This document shows positions 1 through 10,153 of a stretch of DNA of 64,000 nucleotides, one piece after another (the first letter of the stretch is position 1; the number at the start of each line of letters is the position of its first letter). Location: assembly GCF_048544455.1 (NCBI RefSeq), contig NC_133538.1, positions 436,230,311 through 436,294,310 on the forward strand, in the 5' to 3' direction. The notes under the pieces were generated by a model. That model was given only the letters and a program-made list of their open reading frames with translations, ran no database searches and was not told the DNA's origin. The position numbers and the translations under genes were made by a program. The stretch is from Silene latifolia. Its lineage: Eukaryota > Streptophyta > Magnoliopsida > Caryophyllales > Caryophyllaceae.

Positions 1-234
1 GACAAATGTATTTCTATGGGTATCGGAAATGAATGTTACCTCCGAAAAATGCAAGAGTTGATCGATTACCGGAGTAGAAGGTGATGCTTCCATAGGAATT
101 TTTTGTTGTTGTTGCACTACCAAGTTTGGTGTTGATACCACCATTGCCAAAGCTTTCTTTGCTTGTAGAGCTTTTTGCCTTTGAGAGAGAGCCTTTGCTT
201 TTGGTGCCTTTGTTGCTCCCTTTGTTCTTGCCAT
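1..234 (-). CDS. Third ORF of the Athila-like element, N-terminal 78 codons (partial)
   Basis: An ATG at 234-232 opens a frame that stays open to the window edge. The protein begins MARTKGATKAPKAKAL and is very basic for about 30 residues, then becomes Gln/Pro/Ser-rich. I recall similar starts in plant retrotransposon ORFs annotated as putative plant transposon protein or Athila ORF1/env-like, but only the N-terminus is visible, so function is not assigned. It is separated from the protease frame by about 1 kb and preceded by a leader with a TATA-like box near 535, suggesting separate expression. An overlapping Ser/Asn-rich frame (14-262) is less likely because its composition is only that of the shifted reading. 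Confidence 0.55.
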   Translation of the reverse strand, partial: MARTKGATKAPKAKALSQRQKALQAKKALAMVVSTPNLVVQQQQKIPMEASPSTPVIDQLLHFSEVTFISDTHRNTFV

Positions 235-1281
235 TTGATGAACTAACCAAGTAAAGAGTCAAAAATCTTCAATTTGTAGAATGCCCAAATCGATTTGAAG
301 GTGAAAGGCTTTGCCTTTATAGAAACAAAAATCGATTCAAAGGTTGAAGAATTTGTTCTTGGTTTTGATTGTTAATGAAGATGGAGTGATTGATTTGTTG
401 TTTGAAAGATGGTTTGATTTGATTTTGGTGGATTTTGTTGAGGGTTTTTGTTTTTGAGATGGAGAGGATGAGGGTTTTGATGTTATGGGTAGTGTTTATG
501 AATGAATGAATGAATGAATGAAGGTGGGGTGGGTATTTAAAGAATTCGACAATTTTAGGACGCAGGGACAATCCGTGCGGATTTGGGCGCAATCCGTGCG
601 GATTCTACAGCTTCAAAATTTTCAAAATCCCGCCTAGAGACGGGCGGATTCTGGAGAATCCGCTCGGATTCTTCTGAGATGGGACGGGCGGATTTCGTGC
701 AGGACGGACGGATTTCATCCGAGAGATTTTCTTTGTTTTTCTTGACTTTGAGACGGGCGTCTTTTTCAAAAGACGGACGGATTACGTGAGACGGGCGTCT
801 TTCCGTAAAATCCGCTCGGATTCTTTGACAGTTCAAGAAATTTGCAATTTCAACATAGCTCGGGACGGGCGTCTTCTTAGCGGGACGCCGGATTTGCTGC
901 AGACGGGCGGATTCTCAGGAATCCGCTCGGATTGGTCCTTGTGTACACGGATTCAGTTCCATCCGTGCACCAACGCATTCCCTTATCATTCTTTCTTTCT
1001 TTCTTTCAAATCTTGTGTTCTTCATTGTGGGGGCACTACTAAGGCATGAATAGCCTAGGCAATTGCCATCCCCACACTAAGGTAAAGCACTACACATCAA
1101 TTAAAATCATTAGTCCCTCCCTCACTTCTCTCTTACATGACAATTATTTTGATCAAAGTAAATAAAATCCAAAAATGACAAAAATGCAATACAAAAATTG
1201 AAATGTAAGTTAGGGAGTTAGAAATATTTACAAGTGGTGGTTTAGGGAGGACTCCACCAAACTCTCATTCTTGATGAGATG
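235..1281 (-). other. Non-coding spacer of the Athila-like element with promoter-like leader
   Basis: This lies between the stop of the protease frame and the start of the third ORF. Reading on the minus strand, 1281-1020 is AT-rich without an ORF, 960-555 is a GC-rich stretch full of CGGATT half-sites (listed separately), and 540-235 looks like a 5' leader. The leader has a TTTAAATACC TATA-like box at about 533-541, a (GAAT)n run at about 501-521, and an AT-rich untranslated stretch up to the ATG at 234. A role as internal promoter for the third ORF is inference. Confidence 0.5.
555..960. repeat. Cluster of AATCCGnnCGGATT palindromes and GACGGGCGGATT half-sites
   Basis: Full palindromes with a variable 2-nt centre are at 570-583, 591-604, 657-670, 809-822 and 920-933. 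Between them are single half-sites such as GGGCGGATT and GACGGGCGTC. The same motif recurs in the LTR of this element at 5459-5624, so the sequence is a property of the element and not of the insertion site. Confidence 0.8.
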
Positions 1282-2739
1282 TCAAGGGGGCATGTTCAAG
1301 GTGTTGTTGATATTGCTCAACACCTTGAAGAAGTAATCAAAAGCTTGTTCATTGTTATGGTAGAGGTCCTCAATAGACCGTGGCCCTTGTTGTTGATCAT
1401 GATCGATGGCATGCCCAATGTAGGGATTAAAGATCCCTTCAAATTCGTCGTCCCAAAGACCACAAACTTCATTGAGTTGATCATTGAAAATCTCTTGCTT
1501 AGATGGAGACAACTCTCCCAATTTCTTCTCTTGGCCAATGAGGCCATCATCTTCTTCCTTGGTTGATTTTGATGAGCTTTGCAAGCTCTCCTTGTCACAA
1601 TTCACTTGCTCTTTGAATGGAGCATCTTCAATTTTCTTCTTCCATTGGAGTTCCGATTTCTTCCTTTCATCTTTCCGGCTATAATGATCAATCATGAAAC
1701 ATGGCTCATGCAAACGAGGAGCTCTCATGGTTTTGTCAAGATTAAAAGTTATGCTTTCATCTCCCACTTCTAGAGTGAGCTCTCCATGTTTCACATCAAT
1801 CACCGCACCCGCGGTGTGTAGGAAAGGTCTTCCTAAGATGATTGGAATGTTGGAATATTCCTCCATATCAACAATGACAAAGTCCACCGGGATGAAAAAC
1901 TTCCCAATTCGCACGGGGACATCTTCCCATATCCCTAATGGTGTCTTCGTCGATCTATCGGCCATTTGAAGAGTGATATTGGTGCATTTAAGCTCTCCCA
2001 TTCCCAACCTTTTACTCACCGAGTACGGCATGACACTCACACTAGCCCCTAGATCACATAAGGCTTTGTTGATCGTTGTGTCGCCAATGGTACACGGTAT
2101 TGAGAAGCTTCCCTGATCCTTTAACTTTGGAGGTGAACTCCCTTGAAGTATTGCACTACTCACCTTAGTGAAGGCGATAGTCTCAAGTTTCCGGATCGAC
2201 TTCTTCTTTGTGAGGATATCTTTCATGTACTTTGCATAGGCCGGAACGTGATTGATTAATTCCGTGAAAGGAATTGAGACTTCTAAGTTCTTCACAATTT
2301 CCATGAACTTTCCAAGTTGATCATCAAATTTGGGCTTGGCTTGACGACTTGGAAAAGGAAGTCTAATCACAATGGGCTCCTTCTCTTTGGCTTTGTCTTC
2401 ATTTTTCTTTGAACTTTCTTCCTTTGATGATTCCCCTTCTTTGGGGCTTTGCACCACAACTTCATTCTCACTAGCTCTCACAACTTCATCCCCAACTTGC
2501 TCCTTTGGTGCCTCATATCTTGTACCACTTCTTAAGTGAATGGCACTAACCGTTTCATGTCTAGGGAGATTATTTTGAGGTGGTAATTGCCCCTTTTGTC
2601 TTTGTGAGCTTGAAGATGCTAGTTGGGTCAATTGTGTTTCCAACATCTTGGTGTGAGCTAGAATGTTGTTGATGGTGGTGTCTTTTGCTTGGCTATCTTT
2701 TTGCATTTGGGTGAAAAATTCTTGTTGATTCTTTTGCAT
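1282..2739 (-). CDS. Retroviral-type aspartic protease region of the Athila-like element (gag-pro C-terminal part)
   Basis: Aspartic protease that would cleave the retrotransposon polyprotein. Numbering from the methionine at 2739, residues 1-130 are a Gln/Lys/Glu-rich linker, the catalytic motif DLGAS lies near residues 229-233, and the ILGRPFL motif typical of Ty3/gypsy proteases lies near 301-307. A charged tail of about 150 residues follows and the frame stops without any reverse transcriptase. The first 82 bases overlap the gag frame, and the two frames appear to be one ancestral ORF: a one-base shift near 2750 would join them. The methionine given is only the first in the open frame, so the true protein would start with gag. 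Confidence 0.85.
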   Translation of the reverse strand: MQKNQQEFFTQMQKDSQAKDTTINNILAHTKMLETQLTQLASSSSQRQKGQLPPQNNLPRHETVSAIHLRSGTRYEAPKEQVGDEVVRASENEVVVQSPKEGESSKEESSKKNEDKAKEKEPIVIRLPFPSRQAKPKFDDQLGKFMEIVKNLEVSIPFTELINHVPAYAKYMKDILTKKKSIRKLETIAFTKVSSAILQGSSPPKLKDQGSFSIPCTIGDTTINKALCDLGASVSVMPYSVSKRLGMGELKCTNITLQMADRSTKTPLGIWEDVPVRIGKFFIPVDFVIVDMEEYSNIPIILGRPFLHTAGAVIDVKHGELTLEVGDESITFNLDKTMRAPRLHEPCFMIDHYSRKDERKKSELQWKKKIEDAPFKEQVNCDKESLQSSSKSTKEEDDGLIGQEKKLGELSPSKQEIFNDQLNEVCGLWDDEFEGIFNPYIGHAIDHDQQQGPRSIEDLYHNNEQAFDYFFKVLSNINNTLNMPP

Positions 2740-4076
2740 TTGGAGGACCGCTTTTGGACATCAAAACCTTGGTCATTGTGGTGATTGTATGGATTTTGAT
2801 TTTGGTAGCCTTGGTTTTGATTGTAAAAGGGTCTTTGATTTTGATTTCTCATGGGTGGTGGAGTGTATGTTGTTTGAGGGTTTTGAACATTTTGGCTTTT
2901 GTATGAGAGATTTGGATGGAACTTGGTGTTTTCATTGTAAAAATTTGAATAAGGGGTACCACTTTTGTAAGCTTGGAAAGCATTAACTTGTTCGGTTGTT
3001 CCCCTACATTCACTTGAGTCATGACCCAAGGTTCCACAATTCTCACATATCCCGCTTGGGATTGATGAGGATGCCGTCATGGCATTGACATGATGCTTTG
3101 ATGATTTTGAGTTTTCCTCAAGTCTAGCCATAGCTTGTTCAAACTTCAAGTTGATTGTGTCAATGTGAGCACTAAGTTGAGCACCCAATTGAGTAACGGT
3201 GTCCACTTCATACTTTCCTCCTCTAGTAGCCTTGCGAGGCCTACTATATTGTGAATTATGGACCGCCATTTCCTCAATCTTGTTCCATGTTTGATTGTCA
3301 TCAACTTCTGTGAACATTCCATTTGATCCCATATTGAGAATGTTCCTTGAATCTTCATATAAACCATTCCAAAATTGTTGCACCAAAAACCATTCGCTAA
3401 GTCCATGGTGAGGACATGAGCGACAAATACCTTTGAACCGCTCCCAAGCTTCATACAAAGATTCTTCATCCCTTTGCTTAAAACCCGTAATTTGAGCTCT
3501 TAGCATATTGGTCTTTTCCGGTGGGTAGAATTTTTTGTAGAAAGCTAGAGCTAGCTTCTTCCAAGAATCTATTCCAAGGGTGGCCTTATCAAGGCCCTTC
3601 AACCATTGCTTTGCGGTGCCGATTAACGAAAAAGGAAATAAGACCCATCTTATTTGGTCTTGAGTCACGCCCGTTTGAGAGATAGCTTCACAATAATCGC
3701 AAAAGGTTTCCATATGAGAATGAGGGTCCTCACTAGGCATTTCCCCGAATTGGCTCCTCTCAACTAGTTGAATGAAGGCGGACTTGGCAATAAAGTTTCC
3801 GGTGAGATGTTGTGGGGTAGGAGTACCATTTGGTAGATCCTCCTCGGTGGGTATAGAGTGTGACGAGAATTTAGGCATTGTAGGTGGATTTTGTGTGGTA
3901 TTGTTTAATGGGTTCTCTTCTCCTTCTATTGCGAAAGGATTGACAAACTCACTAGTGGGTTGAACAACTTCACCAACACCTCCCAAATTCCTCCTAACAA
4001 GTCTCCTATTATTCGTCAAGGTTCTTTCGATTTCACGGTCAAAAGGTAACAAATCTCTTTGTAACCTTCTAGACAT
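2658..4076 (-). CDS. Gag polyprotein of the Athila-like element
   Basis: Structural capsid/nucleocapsid protein that packages the element RNA. The start chosen is the ATG at 4076 (MSRRLQRDLLPFDREIE), which fits the typical Athila gag opening; an in-frame ATG nine codons upstream at 4103 is less likely. Residues about 120-235 form the Retrotrans_gag capsid-like domain (TAKQWLKGL, SLYEAWERFKGICRSCPHHG). A CCHC zinc knuckle, CENCGTLGHDSSEC, lies near residues 344-357, followed by an Asn/Gln/Tyr-rich tail. The last ~40 codons are out of frame with the family pattern and run into Lys/Cys-rich nonsense, which points to a one-base deletion near 2750. Confidence 0.9.
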   Translation of the reverse strand: MSRRLQRDLLPFDREIERTLTNNRRLVRRNLGGVGEVVQPTSEFVNPFAIEGEENPLNNTTQNPPTMPKFSSHSIPTEEDLPNGTPTPQHLTGNFIAKSAFIQLVERSQFGEMPSEDPHSHMETFCDYCEAISQTGVTQDQIRWVLFPFSLIGTAKQWLKGLDKATLGIDSWKKLALAFYKKFYPPEKTNMLRAQITGFKQRDEESLYEAWERFKGICRSCPHHGLSEWFLVQQFWNGLYEDSRNILNMGSNGMFTEVDDNQTWNKIEEMAVHNSQYSRPRKATRGGKYEVDTVTQLGAQLSAHIDTINLKFEQAMARLEENSKSSKHHVNAMTASSSIPSGICENCGTLGHDSSECRGTTEQVNAFQAYKSGTPYSNFYNENTKFHPNLSYKSQNVQNPQTTYTPPPMRNQNQRPFYNQNQGYQNQNPYNHHNDQGFDVQKRSSKCKRINKNFSPKCKKIAKQKTPPSTTF

Positions 4077-4195
4077 GCAAAATATCAAACAACTCGAAAA
4101 CAATTAGAACAAACCTTGAGGAGTTTTACTTCCCAAGGTGAAAAAGACACAACTAAAAACAATAAAAGAAATCTTAAATCAATTAAACACCGTCC

Positions 4196-4214
4196 CCCTA
4201 AGAACGGCGCCATT
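4196..4214 (-). other. Primer-binding site (tRNA-Asp type)
   Basis: On the minus strand TGGCGCCGTTCTTAGGGGG starts a few bases inside the LTR end. The first ten bases match the complement of the plant tRNA-Asp 3' end used by many Athila/Tat elements, while the following bases have drifted. Position and polarity set the LTR boundary at 4217. Confidence 0.8.
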
Positions 4215-5305
4215 TTTGATCGAGTCCATTTCGTTTCACAAATTAAGCATATGTGGTCGTTGGTCAATGGTCGATACAAAACACAATTTATACTTCACAA
4301 ACAACTCTACAATTAGTAAAGAGGCAAGTAAAGGTCGGATCCCAAGGGACGGGTATTGAAATGAGAATTCTATTGTAACTAGTAGTGTCTAAGGGGTGTC
4401 ACAAATTGGGTTGATGTAGAAGGTTACTAAACTAAAATAGCAATGAAAATAAACTAACAAGGTAAATAAAATAAGGGGTGTAAACAATTGATTAAAGGCA
4501 CTAGGGTGTCATGGGTTCATAGGGGAATCATGGGATATGATCATACAAACATGTTCTCAAATTATAAGCAAGCAATTATTGTTGTGATGGATTGAGTTGG
4601 GTTATATCTTACAATCCTAGGAAAGTTTGGGTCCCGGAGCGAATCGATTAGATTGTACAACACCTACAAGTCGACTTAATCTTTCCTACTCAACACATGC
4701 ATGGTCTAACAAGACTCGAGTTGGGTTATGTCTTACAAGTCAAGTTGAAAGGATAGAAGATGATAGTAAATGCAAGGATTCATAGGCTTAGCATTTCATC
4801 AAATATAACATGTGCATGCATTAAGATCAAAACAAGCAAGCAAATAAGATATGAAAGCATATTAATTTAAGCATGAATCATTCCCCATGTTGGTTTCCCT
4901 AATCACCCATTAAACCCTAGCTAAGAGACTACTCACTCATTATCATATTGATCATGCTAGAAAGGTTGTCAATCATACTAACATAATGAAACATGATGAA
5001 TAAATGAAAGTAATTAGCAATAATTAAAAAGGGATTAAGAGATTATACCTACTAATGATTCCAATAATAAAGCAAGAATAATAGAAGTACTTGAATCTTA
5101 GATTGAGAGGTTGTCAATCTCCCAATAATAACCCAAATAATCTTCAATTACCCAAAATAAAGGAAGAACAAGAGAGATTAAAGAACTAAAACTTGGATTA
5201 AAACTTGATTAATATTTGATTACAATATTGAAGAGAGATTTGATTAATATTAACTACACTAATTATTGATAAGAAGAACATGCTCCTCTAATTAGACTAA
5301 TGGGG

Positions 5306-5313
5306 TATTTATA
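5306..5313 (-). promoter_or_regulatory. LTR TATA box
   Basis: Minus-strand CTATAAATAC lies mid-LTR, about 100 bases downstream of the palindrome cluster in transcription direction. That is the expected place of a pol II core promoter driving the element RNA. The call rests on position and motif only. Confidence 0.55.
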
Positions 5314-5458
5314 GTGAAAATTAGGGAGGATGCATTAGGGTTAACTAAGGGCTAAACTAGTAATTACACTTTTTAAGTTGAGCAAGGAGACTCCGGTATT
5401 CTCCGAGAGAAGGGCTTCTCTTATCGTAGCTTGAAGAATGAAAACGTCTTTGTCATCA

Positions 5459-5625
5459 AAATCCGTGCGGATGGGAGTCGGGACGGCCGGATCTGGGCTG
5501 GAGAATCCGAGCGGATCCTTGGGCAAGACGCTCGGATTGGCGAGGGGAATCCGGCGGATTCCTTTGAGGGACGCTCGGATTGGGCTTGGGCGGACGGACG
5601 GATTGTGTACAATCCGTTCGGATTG
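5459..5625. repeat. AATCCGnnCGGATT palindrome cluster in the Athila-like LTR
   Basis: AATCCG-TG-CGGAT at about 5459-5471, AATCCG-AG-CGGAT near 5504-5516, AATCCG-TT-CGGATT at 5611-5624, with single half-sites (GACGCTCGGATT, CCGGCGGATT) between. It sits upstream of the TATA box in transcription direction, as an enhancer would. Confidence 0.75.
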
Positions 5626-5977
5626 TCTGGCAGCATCTTTTCTTCTTCTTTTCTTCCCTTTTCTTCATGAATTCCTTGGGGATTTCCTTGGGGACTCAAG
5701 GATCCTTTTCTCAACATTGCTCTTCTACTATGCTATGTACAAAGGCCTTCTAGTCTTGTCTCTCCTTGATGCTTGGTCATTGAATATGATCAATTTAGCC
5801 TTGTTTTGCCATGAAAATGCAAGATTCTTACTCCTTTCCTACCAAGGGATCAAAATCTCAAAGAATATGCAAAACAAAGAACTAAAGATAAGAAATGACC
5901 CAAATAGGCACTAAAAAGCATGAAAACAATGGTAATTCGGGGGCTAAATATGCGCCAATTATGGTCACATCAGGCGG

Positions 5978-6315
5978 CGCGACAGATTTGAAGACGAAAG
6001 AAAGGAGAAGGAGAGGAGGACGTTGTTTAGATGGTGATGAGGTGCGTTGGTCCGGTGGTGGAGGGAGGGACTGGTGGCAGAAGCCCGGTGGTGTTGCCGG
6101 TGAGATGAGGAGTGTTTAGAGAGAGAGTTTTTAGAGAGAATGATGAGAGAGAGATGTGTATGTTAGGGTTTGTGAGAGTGGCTGAGTGAATAGAGTTTGG
6201 TGTCTTTTATATCTTAGCTTTTTTTGTTTTAATCTTAGCCATTGATTTTCTATCATCTAAGGGTCCAAAATAGAACTTAGGGACTCATCTAAAGAAGGTG
6301 GACTTAGTTGAACCT

Positions 6316-6318
<3 letters not shown>
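5978..6318. mobile_element. T0: right end of a microsatellite-embedded element (GAGTCC type), truncated by the Athila-like insertion
   Basis: The last 60 bases before the (CT)n run, read on the minus strand, start ATTAGGTTCAACTAAGTCC, then GATGAGTCCC, and end in a stretch like GGCTAAGATTAAAAC. This matches both ends of T12 (60025-62622), so T0 belongs to that family. The remainder (5978-6180) is purine-rich, like a gene leader in reverse, with no coding region I can support. The left part is presumably beyond the window. Confidence 0.6.

Positions 6319-6406
<88 letters not shown>
6319..6406. repeat. (CT)n(TA)n microsatellite between T0 and T1
   Basis: About 15 CT units followed by about 29 TA units. 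The same compound microsatellite lies at other junctions of T elements in this window. Confidence 0.95.
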
Positions 6407-6408
<2 letters not shown>

Positions 6409-8409
6409 TTTGGGATCCGGTGAGAACCATCAAGATAATGAGAACTGTGAGAACCACTCACAGCCCTTGGATCTAATGTCGAATGGACGATGAGATTAAC
6501 TCGTCTAACTTGAAATATCTCGCACAACCAATTGCCCCCACCCCAAAACCATAATAATCACCTCATTTTACCAAAACCTATTCTCTCTCATCTTATTTTC
6601 TCTCTCTGCGATACCATCGCTCTCCTTTATTTTCAACCACCGACCACGCTGTCACCTGCCTGCAATGACATGAATTGGAGATGAGACGACAACTCCCGCC
6701 CAAGAAGAGTCACTCTTGCTGAATTGTTCCTAATTTAGGTAGTTATTTCCCCCAAATTTTACCTAATTAAAGCTAGAGATCGAACCCTAATTCGTCATCT
6801 TGTTATTACTTTTCATCTTCAACCTTTTGAAAATCCTTCATTTCGCTTAGTCGATCATACAACTTGTCTTTATGGTTCGAATATTGCCGAAATCACCGAG
6901 AAAGATTCACTGTTTTTGGTATAGAACCTCTCCTCATAATACAAACTATTTCGATTATTTATTTTATAAATTTTTGTTTAAAATTAGTTGTTGATGAGTT
7001 TTATGAAATTGTTGAAGTTTTGATTACATACTTTTCTACAATTTATAATAGTTCGAAATCTCATTAATAAGCAAGTAATTTTTGGCTTATTCAAATGTCG
7101 CTTATTGTGTTTCCTGTGTCGGAACTGATGTTTCGTCGTTAATTAGGCTGGATTGTATGGATTTGTTGCTGAAATTGTTTGTATATCGAGTTTAACCATT
7201 GTAGATTTAGCATAGGCGATGTGTTTTGAGCTATTAAACATGTCAATATGCTTATATTCGTCCGGTTTTGGAAAATTTAGGTTCAAAATTCTCATTACAT
7301 TTCGTAACTATTTTTATTTTTCCCATTTTCTAGCTATTTTCTGAACTATTTTTGGTAAAAATTTCTCATTACATTTCAAAACTTTTCTTTTTGAGCCAAG
7401 ACCTAGGTCGACATTAGCATAGTCTTATTACCTGAAACTCCTAACAAAGTGAGGTTACAAATGTAAACACACGAATAAGGCAAGGCTTCAAAAGTAGTTG
7501 ATAGCCAGACATGGGTTCTATCTGCTACTCCCTCTATCTCGTCAAATAATTTACACTAGCTTTTTGGATCGGTTTTTAATATAAGCATGTGCAAGTGCGT
7601 TAAAAAGTCAAAGACCCACTCTTCACCGCACGAAGAATACTAAGGAAACATAAGCTGTGGAGCCTATTGGTGGGGGTACACAAAAGAGATAGAGCTAGTA
7701 TATCATGTGTGGGTTGAAGGTGGTGAGACTAGGAGCTAGGCAGGTTAACATAAACTATAAATTTTTCGATATGACTTTTGAATTGATTCCCACTACTCCT
7801 TGGTCTACGAGAGTGAATTTTCTCATCTAATTGAATATCTTTGTTTGGCTATTGGTATCTTATTATTCTGCTATTAATCAGGCGGTCTAGTATAGGTCAG
7901 TGAATGGAAGGCTCTCCAGCAGCTTGTTGCAGCTACATTTTTTGGCAGTGTTGTATAGTGATTACATGCTTTCTTCTGAAACTACAACGGTAACCTGTGG
8001 TGGAGAATCCTACAAGCCATCCGAAATCGGAAAATTTGTAATATCACAGGTGTATGTGTGTTAAATTAGTCAAACTTGTTCAAAAAAAATGTGGTTTAGA
8101 TAGATAGATAGAAATGTGTCACGAGCAGTCGAACTTAATATTGTTGGTTGAAACCAATACGGACGTACTACCCATTTCAATTATTGTGCTTTCTCAAATT
8201 GCATGCCTATACAAGGTTTCAAGTTTTGATCGATATTTGCAGAGTTTTAGGTCTAATATAGGAGAACGCATATCTTCTTATATGTCCGCCCTAGAATAAG
8301 AAACTTTTAATATAGTAGAGTAAGTGACTAATAAGCTCCACGCTAACGTATCTGTCTCTAGAGAGGCGCCTTTTAATATAGTAGAGTAAGTGACTAATAT
8401 CTTCTTTTG

Positions 8410-8715
8410 ATTATTTATGTGCATGAAATAATGTTCTATGTGTATGGAATAAGATTATATGTGCATGAAATAAGGTTCTGTGTGAATGAAATAAGGTTCT
8501 ATGTGCATGATATAAGTATTAAATGGGCATGAAATAAGATTATATGTGCATGAAATAAAGTTTTATGAGCATTAAATAAGGTTCTATGTGCATGAAATAA
8601 GTGCTAAATGGGCATGAAATAAAATTATATGTACATGAAATAAAACTATATGTGCATGAAATAAGGTTCTATGTGAATGAAATAAGGTTCTATGTGCATT
8701 AAAAAGTTCTACAGT
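8410..8715. repeat. Minisatellite, ~21-bp unit (GCATGAAATAAGGTTCTATGT)
   Basis: About a dozen imperfect copies of an ATGAAATAAGGTTCTATGTGC-like unit. Three more copies lie at 9327-9385, on the other side of the LINE fragment. The array was probably continuous before that insertion. Confidence 0.85.
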
Positions 8716-8719
8716 TGCA

Positions 8720-9312
8720 TCAGTTGGTTATATTATGATACTAATTATTATTGGTTCGGTTGCAAATTTATTTATTTTGGTGATGGATCCTATATGTAAC
8801 CTTTGTTTGGAGCACCCTGAAGATCATTTTCATCTGTATTTCCATTCTAAGTACAGTAAAATTTGCTTGATGTTGATTAATGACTGGCTGGGAATTCAGG
8901 TGCCTTTGAGTTCATAGTTGCAATGGTGTATGCAATTTAGATGCAGATCTCTTATGCAGAAGAAGGTGGTCTGGCGTGTGCTGTTTGTACTCTCATTTAC
9001 GTGATATGAACAACACGTAATGTTTGTAGGGTGTGTGGCTGCTTACCTTCCTCATCCAACTTTGGTGTTGAGTGCAGTGCAGGCTGATGTTAGGACTCGA
9101 TGTCAGCATAAGGTTTGGTTAGTGAAGCTATAGGATGTCAGGGACTTGGCTGAGCTCAATTGATTTTCTATAATGTGTGTTGAGTGTTAAGTTAGTGTAA
9201 GATCATGTAATAGAGAGCTGGTGATGTAGGTTGGCCATTGGCTATTGGTGTTTGTATGGTGGTGTGCTTATTGACTCATTAATATTAATTTTTACATTCC
9301 ACAAAAAAAAAG
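8720..9312 (+). pseudogene. 5'-truncated LINE (non-LTR retrotransposon) 3' end
   Basis: The frame 8735-8917 reads DPICNLCLEHPEDHFHLYFH followed by SKYSKICLMLINDWLGI, which is the CxxC...H...H pattern of the zf-RVT zinc-binding region after plant LINE reverse transcriptases. Downstream the frame is broken by stops, but WRVLFVLSFT-like and QADVRTRC-like pieces of a LINE C-terminus can be followed to about 9110. It ends in an A-run at 9302-9311. Minisatellite copies on both sides show that it landed inside the array. It is dead and 5'-truncated. Confidence 0.65.
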
Positions 9313-9326
9313 GACGTTAATTTGAT

Positions 9327-9385
9327 ATGTGCATGAAATAAGGTTCTATGAGCATGAAATAAGGTTCTATGTACATGAAATAAGG
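9327..9385. repeat. Continuation of the 21-bp minisatellite right of the LINE fragment
   Basis: Three copies of GTGCATGAAATAAGGTTCTA-like units directly after the LINE A-run. Confidence 0.8.
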
Positions 9386-9565
9386 GAAATGACTATGGAG
9401 GAGATTTAATGTATTTACTAGCCTCTTTATGTTAAACATCATATAGCAAACAAGAGCATTCATTTATATGAATTTCCAGCAGGTTTTGTCTCTTTTATGC
9501 TACTCTTTGTTGGGTGTAGTGCTACACACATATACAATCCTCATCTTTGTTTAACGTAAATTAAA

Positions 9566-9636
9566 GGCTATTAGCTTAATGGCAGAGCGATGTGCTAATT
9601 TTGCACAAAGATATGGGTTCGAGTCCCATATAGCCT
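9566..9636 (+). tRNA. tRNA-like sequence, probably decayed
   Basis: Acceptor arms GGCTAT/ATAGCC, D-arm TAGCTTAATGGCAGAGC, an anticodon-like stem TGTGC/GCACA around a TAATTTT loop, and a T-arm ATGGG-TTCGAGT-CCCAT give a cloverleaf. The acceptor stem has six pairs and the loop lacks the normal T at position 33, so a working tRNA is unlikely. A tRNA-derived repeat (SINE head) or an old tRNA copy is more likely. Confidence 0.5.
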
Positions 9637-10074
9637 ATCAAATAACAAATTCTATGATTGTATCTTGTCAAAGACGAGATTCAAGCGAAACAGCCCAACT
9701 AAGATTAGGCATGCCATAATCATATATATATTCATACTTTTTTTTGTTCTTATCTGCAGCGATTTCAGCAAAAAAAGTGACACTCTAGACCGTTCAGAAT
9801 TTTCATAAGTTGTAGAGTTTCCTAGTGATAGCGAATCCAATCCATATAGTTATGGTGAATCCTTTCTTCGTCTAAGCGGCCATCAAAATTAACTACGACA
9901 GGTTTCAGGTTGGATATTTTCTATGTTCATAATCTGTGGTATCACAAACAAAATAAACACCAACATCAATCATTTTGAGATTCAACAAACATAAAGAAAG
10001 TATCTGTCTCATTACACTTATTAGGAAGTTTAAACCCTCGATGAGCGACATTCGACAACTAACGTGCTGGTTAA

Positions 10075-10140
10075 GCCAATATGGGAGTTGAACCCACATC
10101 TTGTGCATTGCACAATGCTCTCCCATTTAAGCTAATTGAC
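10075..10140 (-). tRNA. Second tRNA-like sequence, opposite strand
   Basis: Minus-strand GTCAATTAGCTTAAATGG, GAGAGC, TTGTGCAATGCACAA, GATGTGGGTTCAACTCCCAT, ATTGGC folds with GTCAAT/ATTGGC acceptor arms. It is clearly related to the tRNA-like sequence at 9566-9636 in D-arm and T-arm. The anticodon stem closes over a very small loop, which argues against function. Confidence 0.45.
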
Positions 10141-10153
10141 TTTCAAAATAAGT

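Larger units (their letters stand above)
1..5972 (-). mobile_element. Athila-like Ty3/gypsy retrotransposon, partial (3' part lies left of the window)
   Basis: Read on the minus strand the order is: LTR (5972-4217), primer-binding site, gag, protease region, a roughly 1-kb non-coding spacer, then an ORF that runs off the window at base 1. No reverse transcriptase, RNase H or integrase is seen between the protease region and that ORF, where an autonomous Athila/Tat element would carry them. The element therefore looks non-autonomous, keeping gag and protease only. It is inserted in the right-hand part of element T0. The second LTR and the second target duplication lie outside the window, so the insertion cannot be fully verified here. 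Confidence 0.85.
4217..5972 (-). mobile_element. 5' LTR of the Athila-like element (1756 bp)
   Basis: Minus-strand ends are TGATGTGACC and CTCGATCA, giving a TGAT/ATCA terminal inverted repeat. The start TGACCATAATTGGCGCATATTTAG-like opening (split over 5972-5940) is typical of Athila LTRs as I remember them. The LTR carries a TATA box near 5306-5313 and a cluster of CGGATT palindromes at 5459-5625. No coding region is seen in it. Confidence 0.85.

Noticed and set aside
14-262. Ser/Asn-rich 82-residue ORF on the minus strand
   Set aside because: Overlaps the more convincing MARTKG frame, and its composition is what a shifted reading of that frame gives.
6308-6493. ORFs through (CT)n(TA)n tracts (also 53980-54174, 59794-60048, 63736-63924)
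   Set aside because: Microsatellite translations (SLSLS, IYIYI).
9566-9636. Functional tRNA gene
   Set aside because: Six-pair acceptor stem and no T33; kept only as tRNA-like.
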